Counted from the first letter of the stretch, positions 55,231 through 64,000 are shown. The stretch: 64,000 nucleotides of DNA from Bifidobacterium sp. ESL0704 (GCF_029392075.1 NZ_CP113929.1:310001-374000); one strand, 5' to 3'. Notes: a model not told the origin generated them from the sequence alone. Numbers and translations: made by a program.

Positions 55231-55375
55231 GCTCGGTCTGGACTGACATGGGAAACGCATTGTTCGTCGTTGCTGTCTGACGCTCGAAAGCGATGACAAG
55301 TGTCGGGTGGCGTGCTTTCGCGGCTGTGTGCTAAACTTTTCTTTTGTATGCGCTTGTGAACGCAAGTGCACTACT

Positions 55376-55446
55376 GCGGATGTAGTTCATCGGTAGAATG
55401 GAAGCTTCCCAAGCTTCAGAGGCGGGTTCGACTCCCGTCATCCGCT
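55376..55446 (+). tRNA. tRNA-Gly (anticodon CCC)
   Basis: A 71-nt tRNA. Acceptor GCGGATG pairs with CATCCGC, the anticodon arm is GAAGC-TTCCCAA-GCTTC, giving CCC, and the T arm is CGGG TTCGACT CCCG. CCA is not encoded. It reads GGG. Confidence 0.96.
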
Positions 55447-55732
55447 CTTTTCGGTGCCGGTAAAATTCGCTAGAATCCTTTATTCTCCAACATTTTTACC
55501 ATTCAACCCAATCATACGAATCACCGTGGCTCTCATAAATTGTTGCGAAACAGTTACCGGTTTACGATTACCCTTGAGTTTGCTTTGAGGAGTATGGTGC
55601 CTGAACGGCTATCGCTGTTCTGGTGATGTGTTCGCGGACTCGTTGCTCGATAAACGGAATAGACAATGACGTCGATTCAACCATATAAAAGAATGTATTG
55701 ATATCCGTTTTAGGCACATGACGCGAATGGAG

Positions 55733-55800
55733 TGGAGGAGGCAGGAGTCGAACCATGCGTTTCCGCCTTGCGACGGGCTCTACCGTTGAGTTAATCCCCC
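55733..55800 (-). pseudogene. Degenerate tRNA-like element
   Basis: On the minus strand GGGGGAT at the 5' end pairs with CTCCTCC at the 3' end, with one G-T pair and one mismatch. The D arm has CTC AACGGTA GAG, and a TTCGACT T-loop is present. The anticodon stem cannot form with a seven-base loop, because CCGTC-GCAA-GGCGG leaves only four bases, and the T stem has only two good pairs. It is therefore a decayed or highly unusual tRNA rather than a normal one. It converges on tRNA-Gly 290 bp away. The 180 bp between them contain no gene. Confidence 0.45.
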
Positions 55801-55939
55801 AAATCGCACGTCATCGGAGTCCGTTTTGCTGAGCCCGACGCTGAATGCGTGATTACTATATCATACATTTTTGATTCCGTCGCATGCATGAAAATCATGT
55901 AAACGTGCCAATGGCGAGGCTCGCGTCAATAATGGAAGC

Positions 55940-57079
55940 ATGACCATGGCAACCCCGGAACGATATCGTGAAATGCTGGAATCCGCGCGGCATAACGGCT
56001 ACGCGTATCCTGCGATCAACGCGACCAGCACCCAGACCCTGAACGCCGCGCTGCAGGGGTTCGCCGAGGCGCAATCTGACGGCATCATCCAGGTTTCGGT
56101 GGGCGGAGCATCCTATTTTTCCGGGCAGAGTGTGAACGATCGTGTCACCGGTTCGCTTGCTTTTGCGGCGTTCGCGCGTGAGGTGGCCGCAAAGTACCCG
56201 GATATTTCCATCGCCTTGCACACCGATCATTGCGCCAAGCCGTATCTCGACGGTTGGGTGCGGCCATTGCTCGCCCGTGAAGCAGACGAGGTGGCGCACG
56301 GCCATGAGCCGATGTTCCAGTCCCATATGTGGGACGGTTCGACGGTACCGTTGGCCGAAAATCTTGACGTCGCCGAAGACCTGCTGGATCTGTCGGCTAA
56401 AGCGCACACGGTTTTGGAAATCGAAATCGGTGCGGTCGGCGGCGAAGAGGACGGTCATCGTGCGGATATCGACGAAAAGCTCTATTCCACACCTGCTGAA
56501 GGTATCGAGGTGGCCCGCCGGCTCGGATTGGGGGAGCGCGGCGCGTACATGGCCGCGTTCACGTTCGGCAACGTCCATGGCGCCTACAAGCCGGGCGTGG
56601 TGAAGCTGCGCCCGGAACTGCTCGGCGAGATCCAGCGTGAGGTCGCGTTGGCTGCGAAGGACGGCAGGCTGGGAGCCGATGGCGAAGCAGGGGAAGTCTC
56701 GGCTCGCTCGTCGGCGGATGCGTCCGTCGACTCGACGTCTCGCAGGTGGGCCTATACCGATGCCGATTTGCATGACAATAAGCCGTTTATGCTCGTCTTC
56801 CATGGCGGCTCCGGCTCATCGAAGGGCGACATCACGGCTGCGGTCCATTACGGTGTGGTGAAGATGAACATCGACACCGACACGCAGTACGCCTTCACCC
56901 GCGCGGTCGCCGGTCACATGTTCGAGCACTATGATTCCGTGCTCAAGGTCGACGGCGAGGTGGGCGAGAAACGTTACTACGACCCGCGTTCGTGGGGCCG
57001 CACGGCCGAGGACGCGATGGCCAGGCGCGTGGTCGAGGCCTGCGTCGAGCTTGGTTCGGCAGGCAGGGCGCTCAAATAG
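55940..57079 (+). CDS. fba: Class II fructose-bisphosphate aldolase
   Basis: A zinc-dependent aldolase of glycolysis and gluconeogenesis, 379 aa (377 if the start is ATG 55946, which is better spaced from GGAAG). The long class II form: ALHTDHCAKPYLDGW with zinc-binding His, HMWDGSTVPLAENL, EIEIGAVGGEEDG, FGNVHGAYKPGVVKL, FMLVFHGGSGSSKGDI and NIDTDTQYAFTRAV. A non-conserved Ser/Ala insert (GEVSARSSADASVDSTSRR) occurs before the WAYTDAD strand. It is single-gene and followed by a hairpin pair. Confidence 0.95.
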   Translation: MTMATPERYREMLESARHNGYAYPAINATSTQTLNAALQGFAEAQSDGIIQVSVGGASYFSGQSVNDRVTGSLAFAAFAREVAAKYPDISIALHTDHCAKPYLDGWVRPLLAREADEVAHGHEPMFQSHMWDGSTVPLAENLDVAEDLLDLSAKAHTVLEIEIGAVGGEEDGHRADIDEKLYSTPAEGIEVARRLGLGERGAYMAAFTFGNVHGAYKPGVVKLRPELLGEIQREVALAAKDGRLGADGEAGEVSARSSADASVDSTSRRWAYTDADLHDNKPFMLVFHGGSGSSKGDITAAVHYGVVKMNIDTDTQYAFTRAVAGHMFEHYDSVLKVDGEVGEKRYYDPRSWGRTAEDAMARRVVEACVELGSAGRALK

Positions 57080-57153
57080 AGACAGCGCTGACCGTGCTGC
57101 GTGCTGCCGGATGGTGGGATTTCGGCTGTGCAATAAGGCAGGACCGTGCATTT

Positions 57154-57234
57154 CTGCCTCTAAAGCAACAGCAACTCACAGTTCGAGAAGTTTTAGGGGC
57201 AGAGTTAAAACTTTGTGCCTCTGATACAGGCAGA
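57154..57234. repeat. Inverted-repeat pair, family 9 (CTGCCTCTAAA)
   Basis: CTGCCTCTAAA (57154-57164) pairs with TTTAGGGGCAG (57192-57202) with one wobble. TGCCTCT recurs 61 bp after its first copy (57155 and 57216), followed by a matching CAGGCAGA. It lies between convergent genes. Confidence 0.7.
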
Positions 57235-57355
57235 ACCAAGCTCATTGCCATAATGGTAGAGAGCAGACGCGAAAGTGGGAATCTTGTCCGGCATCCATCC
57301 GGGTTCGGCCTCGAAATTACGGACAGGGACGATTGTTCTCTTTCTTCTCTTCCAA

Positions 57356-59560
57356 TTAGTTGTGTAGTTCCGCCAGCTGAACTGTCTGCGTCTCGCCGCG
57401 ATAATCGATGCGCAATTCATTGCCGATCAGCGCGGCGGTTGGCATGGCTATCGAGCCGTCATCGTTCACGCTTTCCAGTTCGCGGTCGCCGAGATAGGCG
57501 GAGGCGAACACATAGTGACCGGGTTCGATGGAGCGCATCTGCATGGGGATGCGCGTTTTGGGGTAGAGCAGGTTGGTGTTCGGCTCGGGAGCGGACAGTT
57601 CCAGCGAGAAGCCTTGTGCCCCGATCAGCCCGGTGAGCCCGACTTCGGTGCGATAGAACAGGGATTGTTGCGGCGTTGACAGCGTTGCCAGTGGTGTCGC
57701 TGATTCCGTGGCAGTTTTTCCGATGATCCGGATATTGCTATCGGTATTCGCAAGCTTGTCGCCATTGATGGTTTCGTTTTCATGGGTTGCGGTTTCATCT
57801 GCTGCGGTTTCGACGATGCCGTTTTCTCGCGTTGCATGTAAGTCTTGGATCGGATAAGAATGATTCTCGCTGCTACCGTTATCGTCCCAGCCGGAAGCGA
57901 ATGAGCCGTTGGCTGCGTGCTGGCTTGATGTTCCTGCAAGTCCGGCGACCGCGTTGACGTTCGGCCCCGCCAGTTCCTGGCCGAAGTCGGGCATCGAGAA
58001 CCCGCCTTCCGCCAGATGCAGCGCGCGCGCCGAATCGATGACGTGAACGCGAACGTGCCACGGCATCAGCGGCACGATGAAATTGCGGATCGCAACGTCG
58101 TTCCACGGCTCCCAACGCGAGTAGACGTAGTCGCCGTGCTGCGCGTAATCGGCGTAACCAAAGGCTGTGCGCCAATGGTAAACGGACTCGGAAACCGCCA
58201 AGGTGTTGTCGCAGGCGAGTTGCTTCAACACGGTCGTGGCTTTCGGCGTCGAGAAGCCGAAGGTGGTGGAGTAGACGTATTTCTCGTATTTGGCATCGGT
58301 GTGGTTGTGTTCCGGCGCGTGCTGACCGGCGGTGAATGCCTGCACCTCCAGTCCGGTGCGGCTGTGTGCCACCAGCATGCGTGGCTCGGGTTGCAGCAGC
58401 AGCGGCTTGAATTTGAAATCGTCGCTTTCCCGTATGGTCCAGAACGCGTTGGATTCGGGGATACACAGGAAGATAAAGGTTTTCAGCGCCCAATAGGCGG
58501 AGGCCGGGCCGTTGTAGCCCTCGGCCATGTTCATGTTCGGATAGGCGTAGCCGATGGGAATCAGCCCGTCGGACTGGAAAATGTTCTGACGGAACCACCA
58601 ACGCAGATTGCCCAGCAACAGATGTTTCACGTCGCCGAGCGTCCATTCGCCCGGCAGATCGATACCGGCAAAGGCCGCCGCACCCCAGAACGCTGCTTGC
58701 GCGAAGCGGTAGTCGAGGCTGCGTCCGAACGGCAGGCAGGCACCGTCGGCGGCGAACCAGTTGGCGTAGCTTGGCACGAAGGCGGTGGCCCGTTGCTTGA
58801 GCAAGGCGTAACGTTGCGTTTCTGCGGCTCCGGGGCCGCAATGATTGTGATAACGGTAATCCCGCTCGGCGAGCCCTGCGTTCATCAGCGTGAAGAACTG
58901 GTAGGCGAAGGGAATGTAGTTGTCGATCTGGTCAACGTACCCGTCAAACGACCATCCGTGATCGAGATAGTGCGAGGCGGTGATGTCGAAATCGGCCGCT
59001 ACCTTCGCGTCGTATTCGGCGTGCCCCGTGTGTACGAACCATGTGTTGACCATCTGCCGGAACCAGAGCCAGTTGGTTTTCGGCAGCTCGTGATGGTTGA
59101 TCTGATCGAGCCAGGTGAGGATGTTGGCTTGTTGCGCGGCACTCAGATGGTCCCAGAAATCCTGTCGCGTCTCGAAGAGGAAGGCCGTGATCGCACCCAT
59201 TTCCACGAAAAGCTGGTCGTAATCGTCCAGCGGATTGCCCCAGAAATCGGGGTCGTCGGGGGTGGTGCCATGAACGATGCCGGCGCACGAAAGCTGCCAC
59301 CAGCGCGGGAATCGAGCGATGTTGCTGCGGTTGGCGAACAGCGGTCCGAGTCCCCAGAGCAACCGGCAGAAGCCTTCGATGGAGGTGCGGTCCTGGCTGT
59401 AGACAGCCCCGCTGTCGCTCATGCGGAATCGCCCGTATCTGCCGCCGCTTTCCACCAGTCGCATGGCCGGCGCGAGGATATCGACCAGCGCTTCAACGCA
59501 ATCCGCTTTGGTGCGCAGTGGGTTTGTGGCAACATCTTCATTGAATGGCTTCGTTTTCAT
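57356..59560 (-). CDS. DUF2264 domain-containing protein
   Basis: A 734-aa cytoplasmic protein of the DUF2264 family. The N-terminal two-thirds is an alpha/alpha-barrel-like domain rich in Trp: TSIEGFCRLLWGLGPLFANR, DDYDQLFVEMGAITAFLFET, TNWLWFRQMVNTWFVHTG and GYNGPASAYWALKTFIFLCI. A C-terminal beta-rich part follows. A polar, probably unstructured insert (around residues 540-620) is not conserved. The family is associated with plant polysaccharide loci and is suspected to be a glycosidase, but its reaction is unknown to me. GGAAAGAAG precedes ATG 59560. It shares a promoter motif with uxaC. Confidence 0.9.
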   Translation of the reverse strand: MKTKPFNEDVATNPLRTKADCVEALVDILAPAMRLVESGGRYGRFRMSDSGAVYSQDRTSIEGFCRLLWGLGPLFANRSNIARFPRWWQLSCAGIVHGTTPDDPDFWGNPLDDYDQLFVEMGAITAFLFETRQDFWDHLSAAQQANILTWLDQINHHELPKTNWLWFRQMVNTWFVHTGHAEYDAKVAADFDITASHYLDHGWSFDGYVDQIDNYIPFAYQFFTLMNAGLAERDYRYHNHCGPGAAETQRYALLKQRATAFVPSYANWFAADGACLPFGRSLDYRFAQAAFWGAAAFAGIDLPGEWTLGDVKHLLLGNLRWWFRQNIFQSDGLIPIGYAYPNMNMAEGYNGPASAYWALKTFIFLCIPESNAFWTIRESDDFKFKPLLLQPEPRMLVAHSRTGLEVQAFTAGQHAPEHNHTDAKYEKYVYSTTFGFSTPKATTVLKQLACDNTLAVSESVYHWRTAFGYADYAQHGDYVYSRWEPWNDVAIRNFIVPLMPWHVRVHVIDSARALHLAEGGFSMPDFGQELAGPNVNAVAGLAGTSSQHAANGSFASGWDDNGSSENHSYPIQDLHATRENGIVETAADETATHENETINGDKLANTDSNIRIIGKTATESATPLATLSTPQQSLFYRTEVGLTGLIGAQGFSLELSAPEPNTNLLYPKTRIPMQMRSIEPGHYVFASAYLGDRELESVNDDGSIAMPTAALIGNELRIDYRGETQTVQLAELHN

Positions 59561-59691
59561 GGTGCTTCTTTCCGCAGTATGCCTACCATGGTCTGTCGTT
59601 CGTCGGGCATCGCGCAAGCCGGTGGCGTGCGCTGCGGGATTTTATCGAGGACGAGCCAATGATTTGAACGCCGTTTTATTTTCAGAAAGCA

Positions 59692-59707
59692 TGGCAAATT
59701 CTGGCAA
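59692..59707 (-). promoter_or_regulatory. TGGCAA-N4-TGGCAA direct repeat upstream of the DUF2264 gene
   Basis: TGGCAAATTCTGGCAACA (plus-strand reading) lies about 130 bp upstream of the DUF2264 start. An identical arrangement, with four arbitrary bases between the copies, lies upstream of uxaC (60925). On the minus strand TTGCCA is also a good -35 hexamer, with TAAAAC about 17 bp further on. It is probably a shared operator. Confidence 0.5.
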
Positions 59708-59806
59708 CAATGCGCCTTGGTGCCGTCGTCGAGCCGCGGCTATAAGCCTGACGATTTCCCGATATCCGGGTGCTTGCCATCTCGTCATTCAAGTGTTCAA
59801 GCACCA

Positions 59807-60889
59807 TTACTCGTGCGCGATCGAAGCCAGCGAAGGGTTGACTTTGCCGGTGCTGGCGCGTACGACATACGAGGATTCCAGCATGATCGGCCTGCGGTCG
59901 TTGGTCTGCTTGACGTGGTGGATCAGGCTCAGCACCTCCGTGACCGCTTTCGTGCCCAGTTCCTTTCGAGGCAGACGGACTGTCGAAAGCGCGGGGGAGA
60001 CCAGCGAGCTGAATTGCACGTCGTCGATGCCGACCACCGAAACTTGGCCGGGAACGTCGATGTTGCGCGAATGCAGGGCCGCGATGAATCCGATGGCCAT
60101 GATGTCGTTATAGGCGATGACGGTGTCGGTCGGGTTGTTCAAAAACACTTCTCCCGTGCGGAATCCGCCGCTGAAAGTCGGCGCGTTCGAAGGGATGCGG
60201 CGCAGTTTCAGATGGTGGCGCGAGCAGATCGACGAAAGCGTGCGCCAACGTACTCCGTCCTGCCACGAGGATTCCGGGCCGCTCAGGTACGTGAAATTGC
60301 GGTGGCCCAGGGTTGCGAGGTGCTCGACGGCTTGCCCCAGTCCGGTCTGCACGTCGCCGATCACCGATTGGATGCCGCGGATGGAGCGGTTCAGCGTCAC
60401 CAGCGGTTTGGTCTGGGCGAGTTTGCGTATGCCGGCGTCGGAGAGGCGGGACGAGGCCAAGATCAGCCCGTCGATATGTTGGATGGCGGTATGGATGGAA
60501 GTGCGCTCGATGACCGCGTTTTCCTCGGAATCCAGCACCAAAAGCCCAAAGCCGTTGGAAAGGCATTCGTGTTGGGCCGCACGTGTGTATTCGGCGAAAA
60601 CCGGGTTGCTCAGGTCGGCCACCACGATGCCGAGCATGCCGTTCAGGTGGTCGTCGTTGGTATGCGCCCTGATGGCCGTGGCCCGATAGCCGATGCGATC
60701 GGCGATGTCGTAGATTCGCTGGGCCGTGGCCTCGTTGACCCGTCCTGGACGTGCGAAAGCCCTGGAAACCGTCGAAGGGGCGACACCGGCGGCCTTGGCC
60801 ACATCGCGGATGGTGATGTTCGGTTTTGGTGCGTTTGGCTTATCGGGATTGCCGCTTTCCTGCCGTTGGCTGTTATCGGTTATGTTCAT
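59807..60889 (-). CDS. LacI family regulator, probably of uronate/plant-glycan genes
   Basis: A 360-aa LacI/GalR repressor. Residues 1-24 are a polar extension, then the helix-turn-helix ITIRDVAKAAGVAPSTVSRA and FARPGRVNEATAQRIYDIAD. The effector domain follows (GMLGIVVADLSNPVFAEYTR, then GLILASSRLSDAG, and PTDTVIAYNDIMAIGFIAAL). AAAGGAG lies before ATG 60889. It is divergent from uxaC and faces away from it, and DUF2264 lies downstream on the same strand. Position and the shared TGGCAA repeat suggest that it controls all three transcripts in response to a uronate; this is inference. Confidence 0.9.
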   Translation of the reverse strand: MNITDNSQRQESGNPDKPNAPKPNITIRDVAKAAGVAPSTVSRAFARPGRVNEATAQRIYDIADRIGYRATAIRAHTNDDHLNGMLGIVVADLSNPVFAEYTRAAQHECLSNGFGLLVLDSEENAVIERTSIHTAIQHIDGLILASSRLSDAGIRKLAQTKPLVTLNRSIRGIQSVIGDVQTGLGQAVEHLATLGHRNFTYLSGPESSWQDGVRWRTLSSICSRHHLKLRRIPSNAPTFSGGFRTGEVFLNNPTDTVIAYNDIMAIGFIAALHSRNIDVPGQVSVVGIDDVQFSSLVSPALSTVRLPRKELGTKAVTEVLSLIHHVKQTNDRRPIMLESSYVVRASTGKVNPSLASIAHE

Positions 60890-60924
60890 TGTGCTCCTTT
60901 GCTCGGTCAAGTATAACCCGCGTT

Positions 60925-60940
60925 TGGCAAGTAATGGCAA
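60925..60940 (+). promoter_or_regulatory. TGGCAA-N4-TGGCAA direct repeat upstream of uxaC and the regulator
   Basis: TGGCAAGTAATGGCAACA lies between the divergent LacI-type gene and uxaC. The sequence match to 59692-59709 is TGGCAA, four bases, TGGCAACA. This is a candidate operator or overlapping -35 for autoregulation. Confidence 0.5.
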
Positions 60941-61044
60941 CAGAGCGCACCGCCAATACGTCTCCCGTAGACTGAGGAGTCGATAAAAGGGTGTTCAGCA
61001 TCGTGGCGGACTTCTGGTTTGCAGCGGATTAAAGGATGGTGCCT

Positions 61045-62478
61045 ATGGTTGGCCAAACAGATACATCAGAAACGGTTCTGTCTCCGGATCGTTTGTTGCC
61101 GGCGGAAGGCTTGCCGCTGCGCGTTGCCCGCGAACTGTACGAATCCGTGGAGGATCTGCCCATCATTTCCCCGCATGGCCATATTCCGATCGAATGGTTC
61201 GCCGAGGACAAGCACTTCGCCAATCCCACCGACCTGTTCATCACCCCGGACCACTACGTGACGCGGGTCTTGCACGGTCAGGGTGTGCCTTTGAGCCGGT
61301 TGGGCGTGGGCCAGTCCGAGTTCACCGATCGTCAGGCACGCGACGCCTTTCTCACCTTTGGCAAGTATTGGGACGCCTTTGCCGGCACCCCTATGCGCTA
61401 TTGGTTCGAGGATTCGTTGGCGAGGGTGTTCGGCATAGATAAGAAGTTCGGCAGCGAGACCGCCGGGGCGATTTACGACGAGCTTGACGAAATGCTCAAG
61501 GCCCCGGAATTCAGCACGCGCTCGCTCGCCAATCGTTTCAATATGGACTTTGTTTCCACCACCGATGACCCGGTGAGAGATTTGGGGCTTCATGATAAGG
61601 TCAACGCTGACCCCGATTTCAAGCCGTTTGTCTCGCCTGCGTTCCGTCCGGACAAGTACCTTGAGCCGTCGCGTTGCGATTGGCCGCAATTGGTGGATGC
61701 TTTGGGGCGCAGTGCCGATATCGACGCTTCGACCTACGAAGGTTTCACCGAAGCGATGCGTCGCAGAAGGCGGTATTTCAAGGATCACGGTGGGGTCTTA
61801 AGCGACCATTCCCATGCCGACCTGAACTCGAAACGGCTTGCGGGCGACGAGGTGCGCAAATTGTTTAACGAGGCCTATGCAGGACATATCGAGGCCGGAG
61901 ACGCCGCCCGTCTGCGCTCGCATCTATTCAACGATCAGGCCATGCTCGCCCAAGAGGACGGCTTGGTGATGACCGTGCATCCCTCCATCGCCCGCAACTA
62001 CGATGCCAAGGCTTTCGCCAGTTACGGCGCGGACGTCGGCGGTGACATCCCGGCGCGGGCCGAGTTCGTCGAAGCGTTGCGCCCGCTGTTGAACGAGTAC
62101 GGCAACAATGCCGATTTCCATTTCGTCGCCTTCACCGATGACGAGACTGTCTATTCCCGTGAATTGGCGCCGCTTGCAGGCTTCTACCCGTCGTTCTATA
62201 TCGGGGCGCCGTGGTGGTTCATCGACGCGCCGGATTCGATTTCGCGCTATTTCCACGCCGTCGTTCCGTATGCCGGATTTACGAAGCTTTCCGGGTTCAT
62301 CGACGACACCCGCGCGATCTGCTCGATTCCTTCTCGCCACGACATGAACCGCAGGGTCACCGCAAGTTTTGTTTCCTCTCTGGTCTGCGACCGCCGCATC
62401 TCCATGGACGAAGGGCTTGCGATCATGCACGATCAAGTATCCACCCAGCCAAAGCGAGTGTTCAAGATCGGGAGCTGA
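61045..62478 (+). CDS. uxaC: Uronate isomerase (glucuronate/galacturonate isomerase)
   Basis: Converts D-glucuronate to D-fructuronate or D-galacturonate to D-tagaturonate, the first step of uronate catabolism. It has 477 aa, typical for UxaC. Family segments are LPIISPHGHIPIEWFAEDKH with the metal-binding HGH-type pair, MDFVSTTDDPVRDL, HSHADL, FYIGAPWWFIDAPDSISRYF and FIDDTRAICSIPSRHDMNRR. ATG 61045 is seven bases from AAAGGAT and preferred over 61036. It is followed by uxuB after 63 bp and is probably co-transcribed. Confidence 0.96.
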   Translation: MVGQTDTSETVLSPDRLLPAEGLPLRVARELYESVEDLPIISPHGHIPIEWFAEDKHFANPTDLFITPDHYVTRVLHGQGVPLSRLGVGQSEFTDRQARDAFLTFGKYWDAFAGTPMRYWFEDSLARVFGIDKKFGSETAGAIYDELDEMLKAPEFSTRSLANRFNMDFVSTTDDPVRDLGLHDKVNADPDFKPFVSPAFRPDKYLEPSRCDWPQLVDALGRSADIDASTYEGFTEAMRRRRRYFKDHGGVLSDHSHADLNSKRLAGDEVRKLFNEAYAGHIEAGDAARLRSHLFNDQAMLAQEDGLVMTVHPSIARNYDAKAFASYGADVGGDIPARAEFVEALRPLLNEYGNNADFHFVAFTDDETVYSRELAPLAGFYPSFYIGAPWWFIDAPDSISRYFHAVVPYAGFTKLSGFIDDTRAICSIPSRHDMNRRVTASFVSSLVCDRRISMDEGLAIMHDQVSTQPKRVFKIGS

Positions 62479-62541
62479 GCAGTAAGTCGAGCAACACGAA
62501 ACAGCGTAATGCGTGACTGCGCATCAAGAAAAGGGGCAGTA

Positions 62542-63960
62542 ATGAAAGCAGATAGCGTTTCCATTCCTCAAATCAGCCGTGAACAGGACGGTCGTCCGGC
62601 CGCGCCGGAAAAGATCATCCATCTGGGAATCGGCAATTTCACTCGTGCTCACCAAGCCTGGTACACCGAGCATGCGTCCGATGCCGCGCAATGGGGCATC
62701 GCCGGTTTCACCGGTCGCGGGCCGCGGATGTCCGACTTGCTTGAGGCGCAGGAGTGCGTATACACCTTGATTACTTCCGGAAGGCAAGGCGACCAATTCG
62801 AGGTCATCTCCTCGATTTCCTCCATGCACAGCGGCTCGGACACGGCGGCGTTGCGCGCCCGGTTCACCGATCCGGATATTGCCATCGTCACTTCCACGGT
62901 CACCGAGGCGGGGTATAAACGTACCCACACTGGCGATTTGGATATCGCTGATCCCGATGTCGCGGCGGATCTGCGGGCGTTGAAAGCTGACCCGCTGGCG
63001 GACGGGCTCAAAACCGTGCCGGTGCGCATGGTCGCAGGCTTCCTGGCTCGCAGGTGTGCGGCGGCCGGCCCGATCACGGTATTGCCTTGCGATAACCTGG
63101 CAGGCAATGGTGCCGCGTTCCGCAAAGTCGTCGAACAGGCCATTGCGGAGGTCGATCCGTCATTGCTTGACTGGACGCGTTTGAACGTCTCATGGGCGAC
63201 CTCGATGGTCGACCGCATCACTCCTGCCACCACGCCGGGTGATATCGAGCAGGTTGAATGTGTGAAGGGCTGGCATGATGCGTCACCGGTACGTACCGAG
63301 CCGTTCCGCGAATGGGTGATTGCCGGGGACTTCCCGGCCGGACGCCCTGCCTGGGACGAGGCGGGCGCCGTCATCACCGGTGACGTCACGCCGTATGAGG
63401 AACGCAAGCTGTGGATGCTCAACGGATCCCACTCGACCCTGGCCTATTGCGGCTCGCTCTTTGGCTATAAGACCGTTGCCGATGCCGTCGCCGATCCGAC
63501 CTTGCGCCGGTGGGTCAATGAATGGTGGGATTTGGCCGGACGTTACATCAGCGTTCCCACCGACGAATACCGCAAGCAGCTGCTTGAACGTTTCGAAAAC
63601 CCGAATATTCGCCATTTGCTGATGCAGATCGCCTCCGACGGAAGCGAAAAGCTGCCGGTTCGCATCGTTCCTGCCGCACGAAAAGCGCTGAAAGACGGGG
63701 CGCCCATCGTTCCCGCCGCCCGCGCCATTGCGGCGTGGATATTGTTCCTCACGCGTTTCAGCGACCAGCTGGCCGATGTCAATAAAAGCAAGGTCGTCGC
63801 GTGCGCGAAAGCCTGCATAGCCGCGGATGGCAGTGTCGACAAAGGAGGCGTGAAATATGTGGTCACCTATCTTGACCGTTCCCTCGGCGGCTCCCCGTTG
63901 TTTGTCGATGAGGTGGTCAAGCAGCTGGACGAGGTGAGCAGGGCCGCGGCAAATCGATGA
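62542..63960 (+). CDS. uxuB: Fructuronate reductase (D-mannonate oxidoreductase), mannitol dehydrogenase family
   Basis: A long-chain polyol dehydrogenase of 472 aa that reduces D-fructuronate to D-mannonate with NADH. Rossmann motif: IIHLGIGNFTRAHQAWYTEH. Further family segments are VLPCDNLAGNG, SWATSMVDRITPATTP, and the catalytic KLWMLNGSHSTLAYCG with Lys and Asn/His residues. AAAGGGGC stands before ATG 62542. The uxaC-uxuB order suggests that uxuA and keto-deoxygluconate genes lie beyond the window edge. Mannitol or arabinitol dehydrogenase activity is possible but less likely in this context. Confidence 0.93.
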   Translation: MKADSVSIPQISREQDGRPAAPEKIIHLGIGNFTRAHQAWYTEHASDAAQWGIAGFTGRGPRMSDLLEAQECVYTLITSGRQGDQFEVISSISSMHSGSDTAALRARFTDPDIAIVTSTVTEAGYKRTHTGDLDIADPDVAADLRALKADPLADGLKTVPVRMVAGFLARRCAAAGPITVLPCDNLAGNGAAFRKVVEQAIAEVDPSLLDWTRLNVSWATSMVDRITPATTPGDIEQVECVKGWHDASPVRTEPFREWVIAGDFPAGRPAWDEAGAVITGDVTPYEERKLWMLNGSHSTLAYCGSLFGYKTVADAVADPTLRRWVNEWWDLAGRYISVPTDEYRKQLLERFENPNIRHLLMQIASDGSEKLPVRIVPAARKALKDGAPIVPAARAIAAWILFLTRFSDQLADVNKSKVVACAKACIAADGSVDKGGVKYVVTYLDRSLGGSPLFVDEVVKQLDEVSRAAANR

Positions 63961-64000
63961 ACAGGATGGCTGGTTTGCGAGAGCGCCGACGCGCCATCCG

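Noticed and set aside
58016..59662. 548-codon plus-strand frame opposite the DUF2264 gene
   Set aside because: DUF2264 matches on the minus strand; the plus frame has no ribosome site or motif.

Overview
The window reads as a chromosomal segment of a Bifidobacterium or a close actinobacterial relative. The evidence is a fused rmlC-rmlD gene, a three-gene sortase pilus operon, a mevalonate-pathway gene pair, an amt-glnB pair, an FprA-type ferredoxin reductase, GC-rich coding DNA and good Shine-Dalgarno sites. The uronate genes (uxaC, uxuB), a GH31 glycosidase and a DUF2264 protein suggest a host living on plant or pectin-type glycans, such as an insect-gut lineage. That last point is inference. 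No insertion sequence, prophage, CRISPR array or rRNA was seen.

Layout. 0-5 kb: GH31 glycosidase, LacI regulator, ftsY. 5-7 kb: amt, a 26-codon micro-ORF overlapping both neighbours, and the PII gene glnB. 7.9-15 kb: pilus operon of a large LPxTG adhesin, an LPxTG major pilin and a class C sortase, followed by a terminator and tRNA-Ser. 15-19 kb: an unrecognised small gene and a secreted GH25 muramidase. 19-37 kb: a cell-surface polysaccharide locus with rmlA, rmlCD, rmlB, a two-gene ABC exporter, a sugar epimerase, acyltransferase, RgpF-like glycosyltransferase, GtrII-like GT-C enzyme, LTA-synthase-like phosphoglycerol transferase, GtrB-like polyprenyl-phosphate glycosyltransferase and two GT2 enzymes; a GtrA-type protein follows at 40 kb. 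37-40 kb: mevalonate kinase and mevalonate-diphosphate decarboxylase. 41-50 kb: MFS transporter, histidine phosphatase, two proteins of unknown role, a DUF805 protein, and a ThiX/ThiY-like permease and binding protein. 50-52 kb: a gene-poor stretch with an 11-copy 21-bp repeat. 52-57 kb: FprA, HtpX, tRNA-Gly, a degenerate tRNA-like element and class II aldolase. 57-64 kb: DUF2264 protein, LacI regulator, uxaC and uxuB, probably one uronate or plant-glycan regulon.

How the genes fit together. The polysaccharide locus makes dTDP-rhamnose, polymerises and exports a rhamnose-rich chain, and has the enzyme types needed to decorate it outside the membrane with a polyprenyl-phosphate sugar and possibly glycerol phosphate. 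The enzyme set resembles the streptococcal group A/C carbohydrate pathways.

The most unusual signal is between the genes. At least twelve intergenic sites carry short tandem arrays of inverted-repeat elements from at least nine sequence families. Although the families differ in sequence, nearly all arrays repeat at about 51-52 or 60-63 bp. One exact 17-mer is shared, in inverse orientation, by arrays 33 kb apart, and another palindromic family occurs at three loci. I know of no described element of this kind and treat it as the best candidate for an undescribed system.
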